A DNA stretch of 64,000 nt from Schumannella sp. 10F1B-5-1 (GCF_006517535.1 NZ_VHQH01000039.1:146777-210776), one strand, 5' to 3'. Numbered from the stretch's first letter, positions 8,406 through 17,367 are shown. Numbers and translations: made by a program. Notes: generated by a model not told the origin, from the letters alone.

Positions 8406-8843
8406 ATGTCGGCCCCCTCGTCGGTGCGCGTCGCGCGCACGATCGATCTCCCGCCCGGGATCGTGTGGGAGGCGCTCGTCGACCCGGTGCTGGTCGAAGG
8501 CTGGCTCCACCCCGAGCTCACGCTGCTCGACGACGCCGAGATCGTGAGCGAGGAGGAGCCCCGGCGGCTCGAGGTCGTGCATCCCGAACTCGGCCGGGTG
8601 CGCATCCTGCTCGATGCCGTCGCCGGCGGCACCCGCGGCGAGGCGACCGTGGTCACGGTCGAGCTGCCCGAACTGGGCGACCTGCGCTTCCGCCCACCGG
8701 TCTCGGCCGGCTGGAGCGTGCGACTCGATCAGCTCGCCGATCTGCTGCGCGGGCATCCCGTCGACTGGGACCACTGGGAGCGCGACCGCGGCGCCGACTA
8801 CCGGGCTCACCTGCACGCGGCCGAGGAGCGGCTCGCGCACTGA
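8406..8843 (+). CDS. SRPBCC (START/AHSA1-like) domain protein
   Basis: 145 residues. It begins with the AHSA1-type strand-helix (VARTIDLPPGIVWEALVDPVLVEGWLHPELTL) and ends in a long helix, consistent with a helix-grip hydrophobic-ligand fold. The central strands are shorter than in typical 150-160-residue members. The ATG at 8406 follows TACACT by 6 nt (leaderless). It is monocistronic, convergent with the TfoX-like gene and only 9 nt from its stop. The ligand or client is unknown. Confidence 0.7.
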   Translation: MSAPSSVRVARTIDLPPGIVWEALVDPVLVEGWLHPELTLLDDAEIVSEEEPRRLEVVHPELGRVRILLDAVAGGTRGEATVVTVELPELGDLRFRPPVSAGWSVRLDQLADLLRGHPVDWDHWERDRGADYRAHLHAAEERLAH

Positions 8844-8852
8844 GCCCGCGGA

Positions 8853-9185
8853 TCAGGGCGTGATCTCGTCGAGGTAGCGGTGCGATTCGTCGAGCAGCGC
8901 GCTCCAGTCGCTGTCGGTCGCGTCGGCGCCGACGACGACCCATTCGCGCCGCGGCCGGCCCGCCATGACCATCCACTCGGCCTGACCCGCCGCCTCGAGC
9001 TCATCGGCGCGGGTCGCCGGCACCTTGGCCATGAGCCCGCCGGAGTCGACCGCCACGGCGAAGACCTTGCCGCGCAGCCGCAGGCCGATCGTGCCGAACA
9101 TGCGGCCCCAGTCGACGCCGGGTCGGGCGAGCAGCGGCGCCGCCAGCCGTTCGAGCCGCTCGTGGTCGCGATCCGCTGCCGTCAT
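8853..9185 (-). CDS. TfoX N-terminal domain family protein
   Basis: 110 residues matching a stand-alone TfoX-N domain: an N-terminal helix, WGRMFGTIGLRLRGKVFAVAV, then LMAKVPATRADEL and the C-terminal MAGRPRREWVVV strand. In Gammaproteobacteria TfoX-type proteins regulate competence; the small actinobacterial versions have no established function. The ATG at 9185 lies 6 nt after TAGCTT, a leaderless arrangement. It is monocistronic. Confidence 0.78.
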   Translation of the reverse strand: MTAADRDHERLERLAAPLLARPGVDWGRMFGTIGLRLRGKVFAVAVDSGGLMAKVPATRADELEAAGQAEWMVMAGRPRREWVVVGADATDSDWSALLDESHRYLDEITP

Positions 9186-9351
9186 GCCCGAAAGCTAGTC
9201 GCGATCCGCGGCGCGGTCGAGAGGCGGCTCGGTCGAGAGGGGGATGCGCGCCGCCTGGATGTCCGCGGCGCATCCGACTGCCAGCGCGAGGTCGAGAACT
9301 AGCGTGGCGGCCAGCGCCGGCCGGACGCCGGTGCGCGGAGAGGAGCCGAGC

Positions 9352-10875
9352 ATGCGCATCCTGGTCACCGGAGCGACCGGATACATCGGCGGGCGGCTCG
9401 CGCCGCGACTCGCGGACGCGGGTCACGAGGTGCGGGTGATCGCGCGCGACGCCGAGCGCCTGGCGCACGTGCCGTGGGCCGATCGCGTCGAGGTCGTCGA
9501 GGGCGATCTGACCGATCCGGAGGCCGTAGCCCGCGCGGCCGAGGGATGCGACGTCGTCTACTACCTCGTGCACTCCCTCTCGGCCGACCCCCGCTTCGAG
9601 CAGCGCGAGTCGGAGATGGCGCAGACCGTCGCCACGGCCGCGAAGGAGGCGGGCGTGCGCCGCATCGTCTACCTCGGGGGCCTGCATCCCGACGGCGACC
9701 TGTCGCCGCACCTGCGCTCGCGCGCGGCCGTCGGCGAGATCCTGCTCGCGTCGGGCGTGCCGACCGCCGCGCTGCAGGCGGGGGTGGTGATCGGCTCGGG
9801 GTCGGCGTCGTTCGAGATGATCCGGCACCTCACCGATGTGCTGCCCTACATGCCGGCCCCGCGCTGGGTGCGCAACCGGGTGCAGCCGATCGCGGTGCGC
9901 GACGTGCTCTACTACCTCGTCGCGGCGGCCGACCTGCCCAGCGACGTCAGCCGCACTTTCGACATCGGCGGGCCGGATGCGTTCCGCTACGGCCAGCTCA
10001 TGAACGGCTACGCGCTCGAGGCGGGGCTGCGACAGCGGCCGATCGCCACGCTGCCGGTGCTGACGCCGTGGCTCGCCTCGCAGTGGGTGAACCTGGTTAC
10101 GCCGATCCCGCGCTCGCTCGCGGTGCCGATCATCTCCTCGCTGCAGCACGACGCGGTCGTGCGCGAGCGCGACATCCGCACCTGGATCCCGGATCCTCCC
10201 GGCGGCCTCACCGGCTACCGACGTGCTGTGCGTCTGGCGCTGCAGCGCATGCGCGACGGCCAGGTCGAGACGAGCTGGCAGGACGACCCGGTGCACGGGG
10301 CGCCCAGCGACCCGCTGCCGAGCGACCCCGACTGGGCCGGGCACACCGTTTTCACCGACCTGCGCGAGCGGCGCTCGACCGCGGCGCCGGAGCGCGTGTG
10401 GCGGGTCATCGAGGCGGTCGGCGGCGACAACGGCTGGTACTCCCTGCCGCTCGCCTGGTCGGTACGGGGCTGGATGGACAAGGCCGTCGGCGGCGTCGGT
10501 CTGCGCCGGGGGCGCCGCGACCCGCGACGCCTCGCGCCCGGCGACGCGCTCGACTGGTGGCGCGTCGAGCACCTGGAGCGTGGCCGCTTCCTGCGGCTGC
10601 GTGCCGAGATGAAGGTGCCCGGCGGCGCCTGGCTCGAGCTGTCGGTCACCCCCGACGGCGAGGGCTCGCTCTACCGGCAGCGGGCCGTGTTCTTCCCGAA
10701 AGGTCTCGCAGGACGCGCCTACTGGCTGGCGATCCTGCCGTTCCACGGCGTCATCTTCGCGAGCATGGCGCGACGGATCACGGCCGAGGCCGAGCAGGAC
10801 GATGTGGCGCCCCCACGCCCCGACTCGGTCGGTCGCGCCGAACCCGCGTCGCCGGATGCCCGCGTCGCGTCCTGA
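9352..10875 (+). CDS. NAD(P)-binding SDR fused to DUF2867-type domain
   Basis: 507 residues. The N-terminal half is an atypical/extended SDR: MRILVTGATGYIGGRL glycine-rich loop, GDLTDPEAV, and VVYYLVHSL in place of the classical YxxxK site. The second half (from about residue 340) has a SRPBCC-like DUF2867 domain with EAVGGDNGWYSLPLAW and GDALDWWRVE. These fusions are widespread in actinobacteria and often annotated as DUF2867 oxidoreductases. The ATG at 9352 has a good GGAGAGGAG Shine-Dalgarno; the likely TAGCGT box (9300-9305) leaves a leader of roughly 45 nt. The stop abuts the convergent peptidase stop exactly. Confidence 0.85.
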   Translation: MRILVTGATGYIGGRLAPRLADAGHEVRVIARDAERLAHVPWADRVEVVEGDLTDPEAVARAAEGCDVVYYLVHSLSADPRFEQRESEMAQTVATAAKEAGVRRIVYLGGLHPDGDLSPHLRSRAAVGEILLASGVPTAALQAGVVIGSGSASFEMIRHLTDVLPYMPAPRWVRNRVQPIAVRDVLYYLVAAADLPSDVSRTFDIGGPDAFRYGQLMNGYALEAGLRQRPIATLPVLTPWLASQWVNLVTPIPRSLAVPIISSLQHDAVVRERDIRTWIPDPPGGLTGYRRAVRLALQRMRDGQVETSWQDDPVHGAPSDPLPSDPDWAGHTVFTDLRERRSTAAPERVWRVIEAVGGDNGWYSLPLAWSVRGWMDKAVGGVGLRRGRRDPRRLAPGDALDWWRVEHLERGRFLRLRAEMKVPGGAWLELSVTPDGEGSLYRQRAVFFPKGLAGRAYWLAILPFHGVIFASMARRITAEAEQDDVAPPRPDSVGRAEPASPDARVAS

Positions 10876-12207
10876 TCAGAGCTCGTCGATCAGCCGTCGG
10901 AAGACGCGGATGCCGTCGAGCCAGGTGTCGACGGCGATGTTCTCGTCGATCGCGTGCAGCGCGTCGCGCTGCGCCTTCGAGATCGCGAACGGGGAGAAGC
11001 GGTAGACCGCCGGCGACAGGTGCGTGTAGTGCCGGCTGTCGCTCGCGCCGAGCATGATGTACGGCGTCGGCACGACCTCGGGATGCACGGCCGTGATCGC
11101 CTGGCCGAGACGCTCCCAGACGGGGCCGGTCGAGGGCGAGATCGGAGAGGGCTCGGAGCCGTGGAGGATCTCGACCGCGACCTTCGGGTCATCGATAGCG
11201 CGGGCGATCCGCGCCCGCTCGGCCTCGAGCGTCGAGCCCGGGGCGACGCGCACGTTCACGATCGCCGAGGCCTGCTCGGCCAGCACGTTGTCGGCGGCGC
11301 TGCCCGAGAGCCGGGTCACGGCGCGCGTCGTGCGCACGAGGGCGGCCGTCTCGGGGCCCAGCCGCACGAAGACCGCCGCGAGCACGCGACGCAGGCGCCG
11401 CGCATCCCGGAACAGCCGCGCCTGCGGACCCCGGGCGTGCGGCGCGACGACCTCGAGCATGCGCAGCACCGGCTCGGGCACCGCCGCCGGGGCGGGGCGC
11501 CGTCGCAGTCGCGCGATCGCGGCCGCGAGCCGGTCGACGGCCGTCGTCGCCGGGGGAGTCGAGGCGTGACCGCCCTGCTGCTCGACGCGCAGGCGCATCG
11601 ACGCGATGCCCTTCTCGGTCACGCCGATCATCGCGAGCGGTGCGGCGACGCCGGGCAGGACGCCCTCGACGATCGCGCCGCCCTCGTCGAGCACGAAGGC
11701 GGGGCGCACGCCGCGCCGCTCGAGCTCGGCCGCGACGGCCTGAGCGCCGTAGCCCATGCGCTCCTCGTCGTGACCGAACGAAAGCCACACGTCATGCGCG
11801 GGCACGACGCCGTCGGCGAGGGCCGTCTCGACGGCCTCGAGGATCGCGACGAGCATCCCCTTGTCGTCGATCGTGCCGCGGCCCCACAGCCGGGCCTCTC
11901 CGTCGACCTCGACGAGCTCGGCGGCGAAGGGCGGGTGGGTCCAGCCGCGGTCGTCGGCCGGCACGACGTCCTGATGGGCGAGCAGCAGCGTCGGGTCGGC
12001 GGCCTCGCGCCCCGGCCAGCGGAACAGCAGGGAGTGCCCGGCGATCAGCTCGCGCTCGAGGGTCGCGTGCACCCGCGGATAGAGCCGTTCGAGTGCGGCG
12101 CGGAACCGTGCGAACTCCGCGCCGCGGGGGTCGTCGGGGGAGTCGAGGGAGATGGTGGGGATGCGCAGCAGCTCGCGGAACCGCTCGATGCGCTCGGCGT
12201 CGTGCAC
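10876..12207 (-). CDS. M20-family zinc metallopeptidase (CPS1/PM20D1-like)
   Basis: 443 residues. Metal-ligand motifs are present in order: LLLAHQDVVPADD, GRGTIDDKGML (bridging Asp), GHDEERMG (catalytic and ligand Glu) and a C-terminal GASDSRHYTHL. An insert of about 110 residues after GGHASTPP forms the dimerisation lid. CPS1/PM20D1-like members act on N-acyl amino acids or dipeptides; there is no signal peptide, so this one is cytoplasmic. The GTG start at 12207 lies 6 nt after TACGCT. It is a single gene. Confidence 0.87.
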   Translation of the reverse strand: MHDAERIERFRELLRIPTISLDSPDDPRGAEFARFRAALERLYPRVHATLERELIAGHSLLFRWPGREAADPTLLLAHQDVVPADDRGWTHPPFAAELVEVDGEARLWGRGTIDDKGMLVAILEAVETALADGVVPAHDVWLSFGHDEERMGYGAQAVAAELERRGVRPAFVLDEGGAIVEGVLPGVAAPLAMIGVTEKGIASMRLRVEQQGGHASTPPATTAVDRLAAAIARLRRRPAPAAVPEPVLRMLEVVAPHARGPQARLFRDARRLRRVLAAVFVRLGPETAALVRTTRAVTRLSGSAADNVLAEQASAIVNVRVAPGSTLEAERARIARAIDDPKVAVEILHGSEPSPISPSTGPVWERLGQAITAVHPEVVPTPYIMLGASDSRHYTHLSPAVYRFSPFAISKAQRDALHAIDENIAVDTWLDGIRVFRRLIDEL

Positions 12208-12256
12208 GGTCCGAGCGTAGACCGGCGCTCAGCCGTGCGCGCCTAGGCTGTGGACG

Positions 12257-12646
12257 ATGCCCACGCGAACCGCCCCCGACCGCCGCGACGCCCGCTATCC
12301 CGACGCGCCCTGGCGCCGCTTCGCCCTGGCGCCCGGCATCATCGCGGCGCTCGTGCTCGCGGCCGGGTCGGTGCTGGTCGGCACCGACGGCTTCGAGTGG
12401 ATCCGGTATGCCGCCGCGATCCTCGCGCTCATCGTCGGCTGGTTCGCCTTCCAGGCCCGTCACTGGTGGTGGATGCCGGTCATGCTCGCGATCGCCGTGA
12501 TCTGGAACCCCGTGTTCCCCTTCGGCTTCGACGGTCAGTTCTGGATGGGCGCCCAGTGGGTCGCCGCTCTCGTCTTCGTCGCGGCGGGCCTCACGATCCG
12601 CGTGCGCAACACCGAGGACCGCAACGCGCAGCGCCGCCCGCGCTGA
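12257..12646 (+). CDS. Small membrane protein (DUF6804-like)
   Basis: 129 residues. Four hydrophobic segments lie between charged termini (N-terminal PTRTAPDRRDARYPD, C-terminal RNTEDRNAQRRPR). The aromatic patch FQARHWWWMPVMLAIAVIWNPVFPF is characteristic of the small DUF6804-type family of bacterial membrane proteins; function unknown. The ATG at 12257 follows TAGGCT by 7 nt. It is divergent from the M20 peptidase with 49 bp between starts, and the two promoters face apart. Confidence 0.7.
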   Translation: MPTRTAPDRRDARYPDAPWRRFALAPGIIAALVLAAGSVLVGTDGFEWIRYAAAILALIVGWFAFQARHWWWMPVMLAIAVIWNPVFPFGFDGQFWMGAQWVAALVFVAAGLTIRVRNTEDRNAQRRPR

Positions 12647-12704
12647 CCGTCGTCGTCGCGCCATCGCGGCCTCCGTCGATGGTGAAGCGCGCGGACCGAC
12701 ACTC

Positions 12705-12747
12705 GGGGACAGCCCTTTCGCGCCGCATCGGGGGCCTGGGGTAGACT
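12705..12747 (+). promoter_or_regulatory. Promoter region of the SNF2 helicase with GGGGACAG element
   Basis: A GGGGACAG element (12705-12712) lies 29 bp before a TAGACT -10 box (12742-12747). The start codon is at 12926, so the transcript carries an untranslated leader of about 170 nt, unusual in a window where most operon heads look leaderless. The GGGGACA element recurs before several other genes here. The leader holds no complete in-frame small ORF that I could find. Confidence 0.45.
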
Positions 12748-12925
12748 GTCCGTGACCCGCCCCACCGGCCTTCGACGCCGGGTCTGGGATCAGCGGGACC
12801 GATCGTGGATCACCCGGTCCGCCGCCCTCGCCTCGCGAGGAGCAGCACCCGCACACCGGACGGTCTCGATCGGACAGCGATTCTGAGCCGACGCGAAGTC
12901 GCGCTCGTGACGTTCGAGGAGAACG

Positions 12926-15067
12926 ATGGCCCAGTCCGGGCAGAAGCAGTCGCCGCGCACCTCCGGTCGCCGCGGTCAGCAGCAGCAGCGTCGCCGCGCA
13001 CACGCCGACGAAGCCGGTCTCATCCCGGTGCTCGCCCGCACCGTGCGCGCGATCGAGAACGCCGCCGAGCGCGGCAAGGTCAACGCCGGCGGGCGCGTGC
13101 GCTACCGCGTCGTGGCCATGCTGGTGCGCGAGGAGCGCGCCCGCATCAAGGCGGATGCGACCTTGAGCGAGGGCGAGCGCGTCAAGGAGCTGACGCGCCT
13201 CGACGGCATCGCCACGATCATGGCGAAGACCGCCTCGCGCGACACCTCGCTCATCCCGCTGCTCACCGACACCGCGCCGCTCAACGCCGCACAGCAGGAG
13301 CTGCGCCGCTCGCTGCTCATCGACGCCGGCACCGAACTCAGCCCCGACGACCTCATCGTGGTCACCGAGGTGCCCGCGAGCAAGGTCCAGCAGGAGAAGC
13401 AGGTCGTGCCGACCTCGGTGCGGCAGTACCAGATGTCGAACCCCTTCCTGGCGCCCGACTTCAGCCTGGCGACGCCGAAGCCGCAGGTCACCGGCCGCCT
13501 GTCGAACTGGGAGCTCATCGAGCCGCTGTTCCGGTCGTTCGAGGTGGGCGGCGGCGGCGCCGCGAGCATGGACCTGCCCGAGGCGCACAGCCTGAGCACG
13601 CCGGGCGGCACCGAGCTCATGCGCCACCAGGCGCGCTTCATCGAGAGCGCGCGGGCGGGCCACCGCACCTACCTGCTCGCCGACGAGCCGGGCCTCGGCA
13701 AGACGGCGCAGGCGCTCGTCGCCGCATCCGTCACGGCCTCGTACCCGCTGCTCGTGGTCGTGCCGAACGTCGTCAAGATGAACTGGGCGCGCGAGGTCGA
13801 GAAGTGGACTCCGCAGCGCAAGGTCACGGTCGTGCAGGGCGACGGCGAGAACATCGACGCCTTCGCCGACATCGTCGTCGTCAACTACGAGGTGCTCGAC
13901 CGGCACGTCGCCTGGCTGTCGCGCCGCGGCTTCAAGGGCATGATCGTCGACGAGGCGCACTTCATCAAGAACCGCGACTCGCAGCGCTCGCGCAACGTGC
14001 AGGCGCTCTCGTCGAGCATCCGCGCCGCGCAGCCGAACGCGCTGCTGATCGCGCTCACCGGAACCCCGCTGATCAATCAGATCGAGGACTTCCGCATGAT
14101 CTGGCAGTACCTGGGCTGGATCGATGAGAAGAAGCCCACGCCGACCCTGATGCGCAAGCTCGAGGAGACCGAGCTCTCGCCCGGCGACCAGGGATTCTTC
14201 GCGGCCGCCCGCGGCTCGGTCGTCGACATGGGCATCGTGCGCCGCAAGAAGGAGGATGTCGCCGCCGACATCCCCGCGCGTCGCGTGGCCGACATCCCGG
14301 TCGAGCTCGACGGCGAGGAGGGTCGCTCGATCCGGGCCGCCGAGAAGGCGCTCGTGACGCGGCTGCTGTCGCGCTTCGACCGCCTGCGTGCCGCCAAGCC
14401 CGACTCGCCCGAGGCCGACCTCATCCGACTCGTCGCGCACGCCGAGCTCGAGGAGTCGCGGGGCGCCTCGTCGGGCGAGGGCACGGGCGACAACGTCTTC
14501 ACCATGGTGCGTCGCATCGGCCAGGCGAAGGCCACGCCGGCGGCCGACTACACCGTCAACCTGGCCCGCAACGTGGGCAAGGTCGTCTTCTTCGCCAAGC
14601 ACATCGACGTGATGGATGCGGCGGAGAAGCACTTCGCCGCGGCGGGCCTGCGCACGATCTCGATCCGCGGCGACCAGACCGCGACCTCGCGGCAGGCGCA
14701 GATCGACGCGTTCACGAACGACCCCGACGTCGCGATCGCCGTCTGCTCGCTGACGGCGGCGGGCGTCGGCGTGAACCTGCAGGTCGCCTCCAACGTCGTG
14801 CTGGCCGAGCTCAGCTGGACGAGCGCCGAGCAGACGCAGGCGATCGACCGCGTGCACCGCATCGGCCAGTCGCTGCCGGTCACCGCGTGGCGTATCATCG
14901 CCGCGCAGACGCTCGACGGCCGCATCGCCGAGCTCATCGACTCGAAGGCCGGGCTCGCGGCGCGCGCGCTCGACGGCGCCGAGGTCGACGAGCAGGGCAC
15001 CGGCTCGGTGCAGCTGGACGCGCTCGTGGCGCTGCTCTCCGACGCCGTCGCGTCGCGGTCGGTCTGA
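12926..15067 (+). CDS. SNF2-family DEAD/DEAH-box helicase (SMARCAL1-like core)
   Basis: 713 residues. After a Gln/Arg-rich, probably disordered N-terminus (about residues 1-25) comes a helical region. The Rec1 lobe follows, with Walker A DEPGLGKTAQ (about 252-261) and Walker B VDEAHFIKN (about 339), then the Rec2 lobe ending in QTQAIDRVHRIGQ (about 633-645, arginine finger region). These are ATP-driven DNA translocases; bacterial members are linked to DNA repair or transcription recycling, but the role of this subfamily is not established. It is well conserved in actinobacteria as a free-standing gene. The ATG has a GAGGAGAAC Shine-Dalgarno. Confidence 0.85.
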   Translation: MAQSGQKQSPRTSGRRGQQQQRRRAHADEAGLIPVLARTVRAIENAAERGKVNAGGRVRYRVVAMLVREERARIKADATLSEGERVKELTRLDGIATIMAKTASRDTSLIPLLTDTAPLNAAQQELRRSLLIDAGTELSPDDLIVVTEVPASKVQQEKQVVPTSVRQYQMSNPFLAPDFSLATPKPQVTGRLSNWELIEPLFRSFEVGGGGAASMDLPEAHSLSTPGGTELMRHQARFIESARAGHRTYLLADEPGLGKTAQALVAASVTASYPLLVVVPNVVKMNWAREVEKWTPQRKVTVVQGDGENIDAFADIVVVNYEVLDRHVAWLSRRGFKGMIVDEAHFIKNRDSQRSRNVQALSSSIRAAQPNALLIALTGTPLINQIEDFRMIWQYLGWIDEKKPTPTLMRKLEETELSPGDQGFFAAARGSVVDMGIVRRKKEDVAADIPARRVADIPVELDGEEGRSIRAAEKALVTRLLSRFDRLRAAKPDSPEADLIRLVAHAELEESRGASSGEGTGDNVFTMVRRIGQAKATPAADYTVNLARNVGKVVFFAKHIDVMDAAEKHFAAAGLRTISIRGDQTATSRQAQIDAFTNDPDVAIAVCSLTAAGVGVNLQVASNVVLAELSWTSAEQTQAIDRVHRIGQSLPVTAWRIIAAQTLDGRIAELIDSKAGLAARALDGAEVDEQGTGSVQLDALVALLSDAVASRSV

Positions 15068-15395
15068 CCCGAGCACGTCGCGTCGACGCCGCTGTCCCAT
15101 ACCTGTCGGCCCCCGCGCGGGGGTGACCCCATGTGGGGGGAGCGGAGGAGTTCTCGACGCTCGTATCGTGGTGCTCGCACCAGTCGGGGGACTGGAAGGC
15201 GGCGGTGATCTCGTCGAGAACCGGTGATACGGGGGTTGACCCGGGTATCCGGATCACCGCCGCCAGTGCATCCTTCAAGTCTCATTGGGGGGAATGTCGC
15301 GGAGGGGGATTCCGCCGACATGAGAAGGGCCGCTCGGGGGAGCGGCCCTTCTGCTTTCCCGGGATGCTGTCGCTGGCGAGCGGTGCGCTCGGCGG
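15068..15395. other. 328-bp intergenic region between helicase and pabC-like gene
   Basis: No gene is supported here. Visible structure: a 14-bp perfect palindrome CCCCCGCGCGGGGG (15110-15123), immediately followed by CCCC-ATGT-GGGG (15127-15138), a relative of the CCCC-N4-GGGGG motif found elsewhere. Next comes an imperfect inverted repeat GGTGATAC / GTATCCGGATCACC near 15223-15258. A GGGGGGAA ribosome-site-like run is followed by a 9-codon ATG ORF (15294-15323) that ends exactly where the hairpin at 15323 begins. Confidence 0.5.
15323..15352. terminator. Strong hairpin, likely bidirectional terminator
   Basis: Perfect 13-nt arms: AGAAGGGCCGCTC (15323-15335) and its complement at 15340-15352, with a GGGG loop. 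The 3' flank on the plus strand is GCTTTCCC, a poor T-tract. The hairpin sits between the convergent SNF2 helicase (ends 15067) and the pabC-like gene (ends 15396), so it probably serves both. Confidence 0.7.
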
Positions 15396-16274
15396 CTACT
15401 CGGTGCGGGCGGCCAGGGCGTCGTTCATGGCGGCCGAGAGCTCCGCATCCACCGGCACGGCGCGGTCGTCGATCGCGCGGATCGGCGCCGCGTGCCGCAC
15501 CGACGACACGAGCCAGGCCGCGTCGGCGCGCAGCAGGTCGTGCGGCGTCAGGGTGTCGATGCGCGTTGGGATGCCGTGGCCGGCGGCCCAGCGGAACACA
15601 TCGGCCTGCGTCGTCCCCGGCAGGATGCCGAGGTCGGTGCGCGGCGTCACCAGCACGTCGTCGATCCGCACGACGAGGTTCGCGGTCGCGCCCTCGAGCA
15701 CGATGCCGTCGCTCGAGACGAAGACGGCGTCGTCGGCGCCGCGCCGCGCGGCCTCGCGCTTGACGGCGGTGTTGACGGCGTAGCTCAGCGTCTTCGCGCC
15801 GGCCAGCAGCCACGGCGAGGTCGTCGCGACGTCGGAGGAGTAGCCCCGATCGAGCAGGATGACGCGGATGCCGTCCGTCCGCGCCGCGGAGAAGTCGGCG
15901 GAGGGCTCGCCCCAGGCCCAGCCCGTCGGCCGGTCGCCGCCGTCGACCCCGCGGCTCAGCACGATCTTGACCCACGACTCGGGATGCTCGGCCAGCCGCT
16001 CCGCGACCCGGAGCACCGCCTCCCGCCAGCCGTCGAGGTCGGGCGAGGGCAGGTCGAGCATCGCGGCCGAGGCGGCGAGTCGCGTGAGGTGCGGGCGCAG
16101 CGCCTGCGGTCTGCCCGCGCCGATGCTGATGGTCTCGAAGACGCCGTCGCCGCGGGTGGCGGCGAGGTCGAGCGCGTGCAGCGCGGGGGAGTCCGGCTCG
16201 ACCAGTCGCACCGCATCCACCCGACCGGAGAGAGCGAGGTCGAGCAGGGCGAGCACGGCGGAGCGGTGGTTCAT
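15396..16274 (-). CDS. pabC: Aminodeoxychorismate lyase / class IV aminotransferase
   Basis: 292 residues, a PLP-dependent fold-type IV enzyme. Landmarks are RGDGVFETISI near the start, the PLP lysine in AGAKTLSYAVNTAVKREA, DDAVFVSSDGIVLEGATANLVV, and GILPGTTQADVFRW. PabC converts 4-amino-4-deoxychorismate to p-aminobenzoate for folate. Branched-chain or D-amino acid transaminases share the fold, so the substrate is inferred. ATG 16274 (MNHRSAVLALL) was preferred because upstream codons read as random sequence. The next gene upstream on this strand ends 35 nt away. Confidence 0.78.
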   Translation of the reverse strand: MNHRSAVLALLDLALSGRVDAVRLVEPDSPALHALDLAATRGDGVFETISIGAGRPQALRPHLTRLAASAAMLDLPSPDLDGWREAVLRVAERLAEHPESWVKIVLSRGVDGGDRPTGWAWGEPSADFSAARTDGIRVILLDRGYSSDVATTSPWLLAGAKTLSYAVNTAVKREAARRGADDAVFVSSDGIVLEGATANLVVRIDDVLVTPRTDLGILPGTTQADVFRWAAGHGIPTRIDTLTPHDLLRADAAWLVSSVRHAAPIRAIDDRAVPVDAELSAAMNDALAARTE

Positions 16275-16309
16275 GCCGCCATACTCGTCCCCCGCGGGGC
16301 GTCGGCGGT

Positions 16310-16633
16310 TCAGGCGCTGCGGCGCGCCTCGAGGCGGCCGATGAGCGACCAGACGGTCGTCGTCAGCCCCGGATAGGCGAGCGCGATCTGGCGCAGCATG
16401 CGGTAGTCCCGTTCGGCGGTCGGCGCGCGTCCGCCGTCGGCGCGGATCATCTCGGCCCGCAGCGTCCACACCACGAGCTCGTCGACCGAGGGGATCTCCT
16501 CCATGAAGGCCCAGGGATCCTCGCCGGCGTGCAGCCGCTCGAGCACGACGGTGCCGAGCTCGTCGTTCGCCTCGGCGCGCAGCACCTCGAGGCTGGCGCG
16601 GCGGGCGTGGCCGCCATCCGGATCGAACGACAT
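16310..16633 (-). CDS. Conserved hypothetical protein, 107 aa
   Basis: A soluble, acidic-helical protein (SLEVLRAEANDELGTVVLERLHAGEDPWAFMEEIPSVDELVVW...) without Cys or recognisable catalytic motif. The ATG at 16633 lies 6 nt after TAGGGT, supporting a real leaderless start. It lies upstream of the pabC-like gene on the same strand with a 35-nt gap, so the two may be co-transcribed. I do not recognise the family. Confidence 0.6.
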   Translation of the reverse strand: MSFDPDGGHARRASLEVLRAEANDELGTVVLERLHAGEDPWAFMEEIPSVDELVVWTLRAEMIRADGGRAPTAERDYRMLRQIALAYPGLTTTVWSLIGRLEARRSA

Positions 16634-16642
16634 GCTCCGACC

Positions 16643-17305
16643 CTAACCGCGTCGCGGTGTGCGCCGCCCGCTGCGGCGCGCCGAGCCGCCGGTGGCGCGG
16701 GGCTTCTTCGCCGCGGGCTTCGATCGCTCGCTCTCCGCCGCGCCGGCACGGCGGTCGGTCGGGGCCGGCGGCGTCGGGGCCTCGCGCGAGCTGTTCGCGG
16801 TGCGCCCGCGCACGATGCCGACGAAGGTCTCGACGAGCTCGTCACCCGCGTCGGAGACCCGCCAGGCGAGGCCGATGCCGGTGTCGGGCACCCCGTCGAG
16901 CGGCCGGGCGACGACGTCGCGCCGCGAATGCGCGCGCGCGACCGACTGCGGCATGATCGCGAGTCCCACGTTGGCCGCGACGAGCTCGACGGTCGCGGCG
17001 TCCTGGCCCTCGAGCAGCGTCTCGCCGTCGAGGTCGGCGCGCGCCAGCCGGTCGAAGTCCGCGACCGCGTGGTCCTTCGGCGCCACCACGACCGGCTGCT
17101 CGCGGTAAAGCGGGATGACGTGCAGCGCGTCGTCGGCCACGACATCGCGCACGAGCGCCATCGCGGCCGTGCCGTCGCGCAGGGCGGCGAGCGCGGCATC
17201 CTGCTCGAGGGGGCGCAGCTCGAGCGTCTCGCGCATCCGGTCGCTCCAGATGCGGCCCCACTTGCCGGGCACGACACCCGGCACGAAGGCGACGACGAAG
17301 CTCAC
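16643..17305 (-). CDS. LysR-type effector-binding domain lacking an HTH, with basic tail
   Basis: 220 residues. Residues 1-165 match a LysR substrate-binding (periplasmic-binding-like) domain: IPLYREQPVVVAPKDH, LLEGQDAATVELVAANVGLAIMPQS and ARPLDGVPDTGIGLAWR. There is no N-terminal winged helix. The last 50 residues are Pro/Ala-rich and then strongly basic (SKPAAKKPRATGGSARRS), resembling a nucleic-acid-binding tail. GTG 17305 follows TAGCCT by 6 nt. It is divergent from the DUF5997 gene with 62 bp between starts, a gene pair recurrent in actinobacteria. The ligand is unknown. Confidence 0.75.
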   Translation of the reverse strand: MSFVVAFVPGVVPGKWGRIWSDRMRETLELRPLEQDAALAALRDGTAAMALVRDVVADDALHVIPLYREQPVVVAPKDHAVADFDRLARADLDGETLLEGQDAATVELVAANVGLAIMPQSVARAHSRRDVVARPLDGVPDTGIGLAWRVSDAGDELVETFVGIVRGRTANSSREAPTPPAPTDRRAGAAESERSKPAAKKPRATGGSARRSGRRTPRRG

Positions 17306-17367
17306 GGGTCCAGGCTACGGGCACGGCGGCGGCGTGGATGCGCTCCCGACCCGCGTAGCCTGGTGCG

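Noticed and set aside
12747..12925. Upstream ORF in the SNF2 leader (GTG at 12805)
   Set aside because: The frame has no stop before the helicase start and runs on antiparallel to its frame; no coupling stop is present.
11792..15100. Very long minus-strand open frame (over 1,100 codons) across the M20 and SNF2 genes
   Set aside because: It is rich in Arg/Gly/Ala/Asp with no family motif and lies antisense to well-supported helicase and peptidase genes; a GC-rich shadow frame.
14934..15278. Minus-strand ORF reading MKDALAAVIRIPGSTP...
   Set aside because: The first 45 residues look protein-like, but the frame continues into antisense of the helicase, lacks a Shine-Dalgarno, and shows no family resemblance.
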